In this document: positions 1-7,055 of the stretch, piece by piece
Numbering within the stretch: position 1 is the first letter of the stretch
Layout: the number at the start of each line of letters is the position of its first letter
Translations under genes and position numbers: made by a program
Source of the DNA: DATHBP01 sp035296085
Lineage (GTDB): Bacteria; Actinomycetota; Actinomycetes; Propionibacteriales; Nocardioidaceae
DNA: 13,824 nucleotides
NCBI GenBank assembly: GCA_035296085.1
Contig: DATHBP010000095.1
Location: 1 to 13,824 of the forward strand
Reading direction: 5' to 3'
Notes under the pieces: generated by a model
The model's database searches: none
The model's input: only the letters and a program-made list of their open reading frames with translations
Told to the model about the DNA's origin: nothing

Positions 1-1819
1 GGGTGGCCAGCTCGCGCAGCGAGTCCTTGGTGCAGATGTCGACGACGCGGGCGTAGTCCGGCTTCTCGGTGTAGTCCATGATCCCGGGCTTGGTGCGGAA
101 CTGCTCGCGCACCTCGAAGACCACCCGGCCGGCGGCGCGGGAGACGGCCTGGATGGCCAGGCCGGAGAACAGGAAGACGACCGCGGCACCGATGATCAGG
201 CCGAAGAGCAGGTTCGGCTGCTCGATCGACAGGTTGAAGGGGGCGTCGCTGCCCGCCTCGACCAGCGCCCGCTCCACCTCGGTGCGGAAGGAGCCGAACA
301 GCGCCGTGGCGGCCAGCACCGCGGTGGCGATGGCGATGCCCTTGGTGATCGCCTTGGTGGTGTTGCCGACCGCGTCGAGGCTGGTGAGCACGAGCGCACC
401 CTCCTCGGTGATCTCGCCGGACATCTCGGCGATGCCCTGCGCGTTGTCGCTGATCGGGCCGAAGGTGTCCATCGCGACGATGACGCCGACGGTGGTCAGC
501 AGGCCGGTGCCGGCCAGCGCGACGGCGAACAGCGCGACGACGGTCGAGCCGCCGCCGAGCAGGAACGCCGCGTAGACGGCGCCGCCGATGAGCAGCGCCG
601 AGTAGACCGCGCTCTCCAGGCCGACCGAGATGCCGGCCAGGATGACCGTGGCCGGGCCGGTGAGCGAGCTCTTGCCGATCTCGCGGACCGGCTTGCGGTC
701 GGTCTCGGTGAAGTAGCCGGTCAGCACCTGGATGAGGCTGGCGAGCACGATGCCGATGACGACGGCGCCGATCGCGACCAGGCGCGGGTCGCTGTTGGAC
801 TCGGTGCCGCCGGACAGCTCGGCGAAGTCGCCGGGCAGGTACAGGAACGCCGCGATCGCCACGAGGACGGCCGACACGACGGCCGACAGGAAGAAGCCGC
901 GGTTGATGGCGTTCATGCCGTTCTTGTCGCTGTCGCGCGGCGAGGTGCCGTAGATGCCGACCAGGGCCGTGAGCACGCCGATGGCGGGGACGATGAGCGG
1001 GAAGACCAGGCCCTGCTCGCCGAACGCGACCTGGCCCAGGATGAGCGCGGCCACGAGCGTGACGGCGTAGGACTCGAACAGGTCGGCCGCCATGCCGGCG
1101 CAGTCGCCCACGTTGTCGCCGACGTTGTCGGCAATGGTCGCGGCGTTGCGGGGGTCGTCCTCGGGGATGTTCTGCTCCACCTTGCCGACCAGGTCGGCGC
1201 CCACGTCGGCGGCCTTGGTGAAGATGCCGCCGCCGACACGCATGAACATCGCGAGCAAGGCAGCGCCGAACCCGAAGCCTTCCAGCACGCTCGGGGCGTC
1301 GCCGCGGTAGATCATGACAACGGCCGCGGCGCCGAGCAGACCGAGCCCCACGGTCGACATGCCCACCACACCACCGGTGCGGAAAGCCACCTGCATGGCC
1401 GCGTCACGGTTGCCCTGGCGGGCGGCGGCAGCCACTCGTACGTTGGCCCGCACCGCGAGCCACATGCCGAGGTAGCCGATGCAGGCGGAGAAGCCGGCGC
1501 CGAGCACGAAGAAGATCGAGCGGCCGACCCGGATTGAGGCATCGCCGGGCAGTATGAACAGCAGGCCGAACGCCAGTGCGGCGAACACCGCCAACGTCTT
1601 GAACTGGCGGGTGAGGTAGGCGGAGGCGCCTTCTTGCACAGCGAGCGCGATGCGCTGCATGCCCTCGGTGCCCGCGTCAGCTGCGAGAACCTCCTTGCGG
1701 AGGACGGCTGCCACGACCAGTGCGATCACACCGACCACGGCGACGGCGAGAACGAAACCGACGTTGCCGCCGGACAACGAGACGCCTTCGCCGCTCTGGG
1801 CGAGGCTGAGCCCGGACAT
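1..1819 (-). CDS. hppA: K+-independent H+-translocating membrane pyrophosphatase (3' end outside window)
   Basis: Integral membrane pump that couples hydrolysis of pyrophosphate to proton export. About 606 residues are present. The final residues read like the cytoplasmic loop near the family's C-terminus (PDYARVV at about residues 581-587), so roughly the last 100-200 residues lie outside the window. The pyrophosphate-binding motif DVGADLVGKVE is at about residues 205-215 and NVGDNVGDCAGMAADLFE at about 230-247, both intact. GNTTKAITKG at about residue 485 has Lys where K+-dependent enzymes have Ala, which assigns it to the K+-independent subclass. Many hydrophobic segments are visible. The ATG at 1819 is preceded by GAGGAGGA on the minus strand, a strong ribosome site. 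It has its own likely promoter in the 167-bp upstream gap, so it need not be cotranscribed with the anti-sigma genes. The identification is certain; the subclass call rests on one motif. Confidence 0.97.
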   Translation of the reverse strand, partial: MSGLSLAQSGEGVSLSGGNVGFVLAVAVVGVIALVVAAVLRKEVLAADAGTEGMQRIALAVQEGASAYLTRQFKTLAVFAALAFGLLFILPGDASIRVGRSIFFVLGAGFSACIGYLGMWLAVRANVRVAAAARQGNRDAAMQVAFRTGGVVGMSTVGLGLLGAAAVVMIYRGDAPSVLEGFGFGAALLAMFMRVGGGIFTKAADVGADLVGKVEQNIPEDDPRNAATIADNVGDNVGDCAGMAADLFESYAVTLVAALILGQVAFGEQGLVFPLIVPAIGVLTALVGIYGTSPRDSDKNGMNAINRGFFLSAVVSAVLVAIAAFLYLPGDFAELSGGTESNSDPRLVAIGAVVIGIVLASLIQVLTGYFTETDRKPVREIGKSSLTGPATVILAGISVGLESAVYSALLIGGAVYAAFLLGGGSTVVALFAVALAGTGLLTTVGVIVAMDTFGPISDNAQGIAEMSGEITEEGALVLTSLDAVGNTTKAITKGIAIATAVLAATALFGSFRTEVERALVEAGSDAPFNLSIEQPNLLFGLIIGAAVVFLFSGLAIQAVSRAAGRVVFEVREQFRTKPGIMDYTEKPDYARVVDICTKDSLRELAT

Positions 1820-1938
1820 CGGTCCTCCTCTGCGGGACGACGAGGCGCCCCGGTCTTAGGTCAGGTCAACTTCAGCGCGGCACGCGCAAACCCTCGGGCT
1901 GCCGCGAGGCGCATCCACACGGGTCACGAACCGGCGGG

Positions 1939-1968
1939 AGTCTACTGGCGCGCGGAGCCAGGTCACAA
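1939..1968 (-). promoter_or_regulatory. Candidate sigma-70-type promoter for hppA
   Basis: On the minus strand the hexamers TTGTGA (1968-1963) and TAGACT (1944-1939) are separated by 18 bp. They lie about 120 bp upstream of the hppA start, in the 167-bp gap after the anti-sigma gene. Only two short motifs support it, and no transcript start is known. Confidence 0.4.
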
Positions 1969-1986
1969 AAACGTCGCGACGGCGCG

Positions 1987-2433
1987 TCAGCGCGGCCAGC
2001 GCATGCACACCACCGAACCGTCGGGCCCGGTGGTCAGAGACAGGTCAGGTGCCAGCGCCTGCAGCAACGCGATCTCCGGCACCACCGAAGGCGTAAACTC
2101 GTCCCCCTCCGACGCCGCCCAGAGCGGGTCGCTCGCGGCGGCCGCGCTGAGTACGGCGAGGGCCTGCTCGCCTTCGGCTGGGGCCAGCGGCGCCCTGTCC
2201 CGCACGGTCACCTCTACCGACGGGTCGTCGGCGAAGCCGATGACCACCGGATCGGCGAGCCCAACGTGGCGGTGCATCGACACCGCCCGGGCGCAGGCCT
2301 GTCCGACTGCCAGCCGGACGTCGTCGAGCACGTCCTCGGGAACCCCTGCCTTGCGCGCCAGGTCTGCGGCGACCAGCCTGGTCAGCCGCACGAACGCCGG
2401 GTCGGGCGGGACGCTCAACAGCACGTGCGACAT
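1987..2433 (-). CDS. Anti-sigma regulatory factor (HATPase_c-fold, RsbW/SpoIIAB-like), degenerate ATP site
   Basis: A 148-residue protein resembling the GHKL ATPase-fold anti-sigma factors that bind a sigma factor and phosphorylate a STAS partner. DDVRLAVGQACARAV (residues 37-51) sits where the N-box helix belongs, VTVRDRAP (75-82) where the G1 strand belongs, and the C-terminal strands are typical. The usual N-box Asn and the DxGxG of the G1 box are not present, so kinase activity is doubtful; it may act mainly by partner switching or binding. The gene starts with ATG 10 bp after the stop of the STAS gene, so the pair is almost certainly cotranscribed and the products interact. No sigma factor gene is adjacent. 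The family call is firm from fold pattern and context; the biochemical activity is inferred. Confidence 0.82.
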   Translation of the reverse strand: MSHVLLSVPPDPAFVRLTRLVAADLARKAGVPEDVLDDVRLAVGQACARAVSMHRHVGLADPVVIGFADDPSVEVTVRDRAPLAPAEGEQALAVLSAAAASDPLWAASEGDEFTPSVVPEIALLQALAPDLSLTTGPDGSVVCMRWPR

Positions 2434-2443
2434 GTCGCGCCGG

Positions 2444-2785
2444 TCAGCCGGCAGCAGCAGTTGCGCCCGCGACGCTGTCGTGGATCGCGAAGACCTTCGT
2501 CAGCCCGGTGATCCGGAAGATCTTCAGCAGCCGTTCAGACGTGCAGACCAGCTCCATCGAGCCCTCGTGTGCGCGTACCCGCTTCAGGCCACCGACGAGA
2601 ACGCCTAACGCTGTCGAGTCGAGGAACTCCACCTTCTCCATGTCCACGACCAGCTGGTGGTGGCCGTCGTCGGCGAGACTGACCAGGCACTCGCGCAGCT
2701 TGGGCGCCGTGTAGACGTCGATCTCGCCGGCTACCTCGACGATCGTGTACTGGCCTTCTTGCCGGGTCTCCAGCGAGAGGTCCAC
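2444..2785 (-). CDS. STAS-domain anti-sigma factor antagonist (SpoIIAA/RsbV family)
   Basis: About 113 residues, the normal size for this cytoplasmic family. EIDVYTAPKLRE (residues 21-32) and FLDSTALGVLVGGLKR (54-69) are the signature segments. Ser57 in DST is the residue normally phosphorylated by the cognate anti-sigma kinase; dephosphorylated protein captures the anti-sigma factor and frees sigma. I chose the GTG at 2785 because homology-like sequence begins there (VDLSLETR) and AAGGGA lies about 10 nt upstream. A longer frame from ATG 2857 would add a basic, low-complexity leader with no ribosome site. It is the first gene of the two-gene unit with the ATPase-fold protein and is divergent from the helicase across 113 bp, where I see no convincing promoter. 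Confidence 0.92.
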   Translation of the reverse strand: MDLSLETRQEGQYTIVEVAGEIDVYTAPKLRECLVSLADDGHHQLVVDMEKVEFLDSTALGVLVGGLKRVRAHEGSMELVCTSERLLKIFRITGLTKVFAIHDSVAGATAAAG

Positions 2786-2898
2786 GTGCGCATCCCTTCG
2801 ATCGTCTGCAGTCCGGCCTGGGGGGCGTCGCCGGTATGGTCTCGCCCTCGCATTCAACCACGCGAGGTGTGGCGGCTCCGGTGAGAGACTGACTGGCT

Positions 2899-5313
2899 GT
2901 GAGCGAGGCTGCCGACACCGACACCCTGGTCTGCCCTGCAGTCGAGCGCAGCGACCGGCAGCCCGGCGATGATCCGGCCGCTCTGGTCGCCCGGCTGGCC
3001 GCGACGCCCGGCGGCAGCGAGCGGCTGCGCCATCTCGAGGTGCGACCGGCGCGGGCGGGGCAGGTCGGCGACTGGCCGGCGTGGGCGGATCCCGACCTCG
3101 TCACGGCTCTGCGATCCGCGGGCATCGTGCAGCCGTGGCAGCACCAGGTGCGCGCGGCCGAAGCCGCGCACGCCGGCCAGCACGTCGCTCTCTCCACCGG
3201 CACCGCGTCCGGCAAGTCCATCGGCTACCTGCTTCCCGCACTCACCGACGCGCTGGCCGATGCCGGGGCTCGCCGGGGCCGCGGCGCCACCGTGCTCTAC
3301 CTGTCACCGACCAAGGCGCTTGCCCACGACCAGCTCGACGCACTCGTCCGCTTGGGCCTCGGCCGGTTACGAGTGACGGCGTACGACGGCGACAGCAGCC
3401 GCGAGGAGCGGCGCTGGGCGCGCGACCACGCCGCGTACGTGCTCACCAACCCCGACATGCTGCACCGCACGCTGCTGCCGGGTCACGCCCGCTGGGCGGC
3501 GTTTTTGGCGAGCTGTCGCTACGTCGTCATCGACGAGTCGCACCACTACCGGGGTGTCTTCGGCGCCCATGTCGCCGCGATCGTGCGCCGGCTGCGCAGG
3601 ATCTGCGCGCACTACGGCTCCGAACCCACGTTCGTCCTGGCCTCGGCGACCGTGGCAGAGCCCGCCGTCTCCGGCGTCCGCCTCACCGGGCTTCCCATCG
3701 AGGCGGTGACCGACGACGCGTCACCGCGCGGCGCCACCGCGCTGGCGTTGTGGGAGCCGCCGTTCAGCGCACTCACCGGCGAGCACGGTGCTCCCGTACG
3801 CCGCACCGCCACCGCCGAAACCGCCAGCCTGCTGGCGCAGCTGGTGGCCGAGGGGCGGCGCACGCTCGCCTTCGTCCGGTCGCGGCGCGCCGCGGAGGTC
3901 GTGGCACTGTCTGCGCAGGAGTGGCTCCGCCAGCTCGACCCCGAGCTGGCCGGCCGGGTCGCGGCCTACCGCGGCGGCTATCTGCCAGAGGACCGGCGCG
4001 CCCTCGAGCGCTCGCTGCGCGACGGCGACCTGCTCGGCGTGGCGACTACCAATGCGCTGGAGCTCGGGATTGACATCGCCGGCCTGGATGCCGTGCTCAT
4101 GGCCGGGTTCCCGGGCACGCGGGTCTCGATGTGGCAGCAGGCCGGGCGCGCCGGCCGCGGGCAGCAGGGTGCGCTGGCGGTGTTGGTGGCGCGCGACGAC
4201 CCGCTCGACACCTACCTGGTCAACCATCCCGAGACCCTGTTCGACCGGCCGGTCGAGGCCGCCGTGTTCGACCCCGACAACCCGCACGTGCTCGGCCCGC
4301 ACCTGTGCGCGGCGGCCGAGGAGCTACCGCTGACCGAGGCGGACCTGGCGCTGTTCGGGTCGGGCGCACCCGCGCTCGTCGAGGACCTGCAGTCACAGGG
4401 ACTGCTGCGCCGCCGCCCGAACGGGTGGTACTGGACCGCTCGTTACCGCGCGGCCGACCTCGCCGACCTGCGCTCGACGGGTGGGCCGCCGGTGCGGATC
4501 GTCGAACAGGACACCGGCCGGCTACTGGGCACCGTCGACGCCTCGTCCGCGCACTCGAGCGTGCACGCCGGCGCGGTCCACCTGCACCGGGGCGAGACCT
4601 ATCTCGTGCTGGCGTTCGACGTAGACGAGCGCATCGCGCTGGTCGAGCGCTGTGAGGTTGACTACTCCACGACGGCCCGTGAGCGCACCGACATCACCGT
4701 GCTGGAGACCGCGGCCGTCGAGGAGTGGGGTGACGCCCGGGTCTCGTTCGGCTCGGTGGAGGTCACCAGCCAGGTGGTGTCGTTCCTGCGCCGCCGGGTG
4801 CTCAGCGGGGAGGTGCTCGGCGAAGAGCCGCTAGACCTTCCCGAACGAGTGCTGCAGACGCGCGCGGTGTGGTGGACCGTGACAGCCGATCAGGTGCAGT
4901 CGGCAGCGTTGGCGGCGGCCGACCTGCCCGGCGCTGCGCATGCCGCCGAGCACGCGTCCATCGGGCTGCTCCCGCTGTTCGCCACCTGCGACCGCTGGGA
5001 CATCGGGGGGGTCTCGACGGCTCAGCACGCCGACACCGGCGAACCCACGGTCTTCGTCTACGACGGACATGCGGGCGGGGCCGGCTTCGCCGAGCGCGGC
5101 TTCGCGGCTGCCCAGTCGTGGCTGAGCGCCACCAGGGACGCGATCGCCGCCTGTACGTGTCCGGCCGGGTGCCCGTCATGCGTACAGTCGCCGAAGTGTG
5201 GGAACGCTAACTTCCCGCTGGACAAGGCGGGGGCGGTGCGGTTGCTCGGCGTGCTGCTGACCGGCTGTCCGGCGGCCGTTGACGCTGGCTCGGGGAAGGA
5301 ACGCTCTCGATGA
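2899..5313 (+). CDS. DEAD/DEAH-box (DESH) helicase with C-terminal zinc cluster, MrfA/YprA and Rv3649 type
   Basis: An 804-residue superfamily 2 helicase. The Q-type region PWQHQVRAAE is at about 79-88, Walker A STGTASGKS at 99-107, motif Ib-like TNPDML at 183-188, Walker B/motif II IDESHH at 211-216, motif III SAT at 249-251, motif V TTNALELGID at 383-392 and motif VI QQAGRAGR at 413-420. The C-terminal DUF1998-like region carries the cysteine cluster CTCPAGCPSCVQSPKC (752-767). Family members such as Bacillus subtilis MrfA use it to bind zinc and translocate 3'-5' on single-stranded DNA in repair of crosslinked or damaged bases. In Actinobacteria this subtype is known as the helicase next to the Tad-like secretion genes, as here. 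The GTG at 2899 is the first plausible start; its ribosome site is weak. The next gene overlaps its stop by 4 bp. Confidence 0.94.
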   Translation: MSEAADTDTLVCPAVERSDRQPGDDPAALVARLAATPGGSERLRHLEVRPARAGQVGDWPAWADPDLVTALRSAGIVQPWQHQVRAAEAAHAGQHVALSTGTASGKSIGYLLPALTDALADAGARRGRGATVLYLSPTKALAHDQLDALVRLGLGRLRVTAYDGDSSREERRWARDHAAYVLTNPDMLHRTLLPGHARWAAFLASCRYVVIDESHHYRGVFGAHVAAIVRRLRRICAHYGSEPTFVLASATVAEPAVSGVRLTGLPIEAVTDDASPRGATALALWEPPFSALTGEHGAPVRRTATAETASLLAQLVAEGRRTLAFVRSRRAAEVVALSAQEWLRQLDPELAGRVAAYRGGYLPEDRRALERSLRDGDLLGVATTNALELGIDIAGLDAVLMAGFPGTRVSMWQQAGRAGRGQQGALAVLVARDDPLDTYLVNHPETLFDRPVEAAVFDPDNPHVLGPHLCAAAEELPLTEADLALFGSGAPALVEDLQSQGLLRRRPNGWYWTARYRAADLADLRSTGGPPVRIVEQDTGRLLGTVDASSAHSSVHAGAVHLHRGETYLVLAFDVDERIALVERCEVDYSTTARERTDITVLETAAVEEWGDARVSFGSVEVTSQVVSFLRRRVLSGEVLGEEPLDLPERVLQTRAVWWTVTADQVQSAALAAADLPGAAHAAEHASIGLLPLFATCDRWDIGGVSTAQHADTGEPTVFVYDGHAGGAGFAERGFAAAQSWLSATRDAIAACTCPAGCPSCVQSPKCGNANFPLDKAGAVRLLGVLLTGCPAAVDAGSGKERSR

Positions 5314-5843
5314 TCGTGCTGGGTGTCTTGCTCGCGGCCCTGGCCGTGCTGGTGATCGCCGCCGCGACCAGCCGCGCCAACGAGCCGGCATCCCTAGACC
5401 TCGGGGTCTACACATTGAATACGACCGCGGTCGGTGTCTTCCTCACCGGAGCGTTGACGCTGCTGGCGCTGGTGCTGGGCCTGTGGCTCATCGCGACCGG
5501 CCTTCGCCGGGGGCGGCAGAAGCGGCTGGAGGCCAAGCAGCTGCGTCAGCGCGCTGAGGAGTCCGCTCAGCGCGAGAGCGAGCTGGCCGCGCGCCCGGTC
5601 GCCCCTCCGCAGCGCAAGCGCGGTGGGCTGCGGGGCACGCGCCGGGTGCGGGAGGAGCCGGTCCTCGTGCGCGAGCCGATCGAGCCGGCCAACGACGCGT
5701 CGCCCGAGCCGGGCTCGGCTGGTCGCGGCGCGACCGCGAGTGAGAGTGGTGGTGTCACTGGCGCTGGCGAGTCGACCACCTACCCGCCGACGCGCACGGA
5801 TGGACCGGACGAGCACTTCGAGTCGGCACCCCGCGAGCGATAG
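5310..5843 (+). CDS. Small two-TM membrane protein, LapA-like, with charged cytoplasmic tail
   Basis: A 177-residue protein with hydrophobic segments at about 2-19 and 39-64, joined by a short loop with LDLGVYTLN. The spacing resembles LapA/DUF1049-type membrane proteins. After the second segment comes a basic, probably coiled-coil stretch (residues 66-94: RRGRQKRLEAKQ and a following run rich in Arg, Glu and Gln). The remainder is Pro/Glu/Ser/Gly-rich and probably disordered. The ATG shares ATGA with the helicase stop and GGGAAGGA precedes it, so it is translationally coupled to the helicase. The function is unknown; the LapA resemblance comes from topology only. Confidence 0.8.
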   Translation: MIVLGVLLAALAVLVIAAATSRANEPASLDLGVYTLNTTAVGVFLTGALTLLALVLGLWLIATGLRRGRQKRLEAKQLRQRAEESAQRESELAARPVAPPQRKRGGLRGTRRVREEPVLVREPIEPANDASPEPGSAGRGATASESGGVTGAGESTTYPPTRTDGPDEHFESAPRER

Positions 5844-5865
5844 GCGGCTCCATCGTCGCTGCCTA
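5841..5865. terminator. Shared hairpin between convergent genes, holding both stop codons
   Basis: TAGGCGGC (5841-5848) pairs with GCTGCCTA (5858-5865) around a 9-nt loop, with one G-U wobble in plus-strand RNA. The TAG stop of the plus-strand membrane protein starts the left arm, and the TAG stop of the minus-strand TadE-like gene is the outer end of the right arm. There is no T-tract, as is common in high-GC terminators. It may act in both directions. Confidence 0.45.
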
Positions 5866-6249
5866 GCCCCCGCCCTGGCCCGCCCGGGCGCGTCCCGGCA
5901 CGTGCACTACGAGGCCGAGGAAGCGCGGCGCAGCTGCGGTGACGCTCACGGTCACGCTGCTTCCTGCTGGCAGACACTCCGCAAGCTCGGCACCGTTGCG
6001 TTCGGCGATGGTGGCGGCGGCCCGGCAGGGGTCTGCTCCGGCGCTCAGGGCGGCAGCACCAGCGAGGGCGGCGAGGTCTGCGGCGCCGCTCGCCCGGTGC
6101 TTGGCCGCCGCTGCTGCGACCAGGAACAAGGTGGTGAGTGCCATGGCGCTGAGGACCGCCATGGCAGCCACGGCGTAGATGGTTGCGCTTCCCCTGCTGG
6201 TTCGCTGTTCGGCCGCTCGGTAGGTGCCGGCTCGACGCCGCCGAGTCAT
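5863..6249 (-). CDS. TadE/TadG-like pseudopilin-family protein (Rv3654c type)
   Basis: A 128-residue protein with a basic N-terminus, then RGSATIYAVAAMAVL and one membrane segment (about 22-48), then HRASGAADLAALAGAAAL (51-68), the pattern of the actinobacterial 'helicase/secretion neighbourhood' TadE-like family. The position after G20 that is Glu in cleavable pilins is Tyr (GSATIY), so processing by a prepilin peptidase is uncertain. Two cysteines (75 and 92) lie in the predicted outer domain and could form a disulphide. The ATG overlaps the tadE stop by 4 bp, so it is coupled and is the last gene of the operon. Related mycobacterial proteins have been reported as secreted; whether this one is cannot be told from sequence. 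Confidence 0.85.
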   Translation of the reverse strand: MTRRRRAGTYRAAEQRTSRGSATIYAVAAMAVLSAMALTTLFLVAAAAAKHRASGAADLAALAGAAALSAGADPCRAAATIAERNGAELAECLPAGSSVTVSVTAAAPRFLGLVVHVPGRARAGQGGG

Positions 6250-6647
6250 AGGGCGTTCTCCAACGCGGACACCGCGTTCGCGGTCACCTCAACCTCCGGC
6301 AGCGCCGCGAAGATCGGGCCAGGTGGTGCGGTCGAAACGCTCACAGTGACGACCGCGACCGCGCCCTCGCGTTCGAAGCGCACGTGCGCTCCGGGAGGTG
6401 CAGTGCGGCGCGCGAGCGTCAAGGCCGCCTGACTGGAGTCGTCGCGGGCCAGCGCCCGCGCCGCCTCCCGGGCCGCATCCAGGCACCGCGCTTGGGTGGT
6501 CCCGAGCGACACCACCCACACGAGCCCGAACACGAGGGCGACGAGTACCGGCGCAACCAGGGCGGTCTCGGCCGTTACCGAACCATGCTGGCTCCTGGAG
6601 CGTTGGGCGCTGGCTCTTGCGCTGGTTCTTGTTCGGCTGTGACGCAC
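6246..6647 (-). CDS. tadE: TadE-family pseudopilin (Rv3655c type)
   Basis: About 133 residues. A basic leader ends in HGSVTAETALVAPVLVALVF: a Gly, four residues, then Glu, followed by a membrane helix (about 28-48). This is the G/xxxxE prepilin-peptidase pattern seen in TadE minor pilins of Tad systems. The rest is a small extracytoplasmic domain ending ANAVSALENAL. I chose GTG 6647 because AAGGAGGA ends 3 nt upstream and it sits just before the family-like sequence. A longer frame from ATG 6824 would run back across the pilin-like gene and has Cys/Pro-rich non-family sequence. The gene follows the pilin-like DUF4244 gene after a 79-bp gap with a strong stem-loop, and overlaps the next gene. 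Confidence 0.88.
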   Translation of the reverse strand: MRHSRTRTSARASAQRSRSQHGSVTAETALVAPVLVALVFGLVWVVSLGTTQARCLDAAREAARALARDDSSQAALTLARRTAPPGAHVRFEREGAVAVVTVSVSTAPPGPIFAALPEVEVTANAVSALENAL

Positions 6648-6683
6648 GGCTCCTCCTTGCGGGCATGGCGGGTGATGCTGGTT

Positions 6684-6720
6684 GCCGGGGGTGCAGACCG
6701 GCTGGCCGTGCACCCCCGGC
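6684..6720 (-). promoter_or_regulatory. Strong intercistronic stem-loop between pilin-like gene and tadE
   Basis: GCCGGGGGTGCA (6684-6695) and TGCACCCCCGGC (6709-6720) form a perfect 12-bp inverted repeat with a 13-nt loop. In the transcript it begins 6 nt after the TAG of the DUF4244 gene. No U-tract follows, so partial terminator, RNase barrier or processing site are all possible. Each would raise pilin-like output relative to the downstream tadE genes. Confidence 0.7.
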
Positions 6721-6726
6721 TCGTGC

Positions 6727-6903
6727 CTAGAACACCCAGCTGATGGCGCTGTCGATGGCGCTCTTGAGCAGGCCGGTTGCCCAGTCGGATTTGAGCAACG
6801 TGATGAGCAGCCCGGCGAAGCCACAGCTGGCGACCGTGCCTACGGCGTACTCGGCGGTGGTCATGCCGCGCTCGTCGCGAGCGCGGGCGGGGGAGTCGGG
6901 CAT
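6727..6903 (-). CDS. DUF4244 small pilin-like protein (Rv3656c type, Flp-like)
   Basis: A 58-residue gene beginning MPDSPARARDERGMTTAEYA and ending SAISWVF, stop TAG at 6727-6729. RG|MTTAEY gives a Gly followed at +5 by Glu and then Tyr, which matches Flp-type prepilins cleaved before the hydrophobic segment (about residues 20-37). The likely mature form is about 45 residues. The ATG at 6903 has AGGAGGT 7 nt upstream, the best ribosome site in the cluster and consistent with a major subunit. It lies between tadC (152 bp upstream, no obvious promoter in the gap) and tadE. A Cys at residue 27 within the helix is unusual. I infer that it forms the pilus-like fibre or pseudopilus; no function is proven for this family. 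Confidence 0.88.
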   Translation of the reverse strand: MPDSPARARDERGMTTAEYAVGTVASCGFAGLLITLLKSDWATGLLKSAIDSAISWVF

Positions 6904-7055
6904 GGTGGGTACCTCCTCGGGGGTGTGTCCCGGCGTCTGCTGCCGGCGACTGATGCGCTCGACTGTGCTGGTTCGAGGCCGACCCGACGCGCGCCTGCCG
7001 CTTTCCTGTGCAACTCCGGAACTACACCGCGTGGCTGGGGATCATGACCGGTCCG

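Noticed and set aside
1634..2608. A 324-codon plus-strand frame across the hppA start and the anti-sigma genes
   Set aside because: It spans the hppA start, the intergenic gap and the whole anti-sigma gene on the opposite strand, and has a Ser/Ala/Thr-rich composition with no recognisable motif.
2786..2898. Promoter for the STAS or helicase gene in the divergent gap
   Set aside because: TTGAAT and CATACC on the minus strand are only 13 bp apart, and TATGGT on the plus strand has no -35 partner. Neither is convincing.
6648..6824. N-terminal extension of tadE to ATG 6824
   Set aside because: It would overlap the DUF4244 pilin-like gene in another frame and is Cys/Pro-rich. The GTG at 6647 has a strong ribosome site directly before it.
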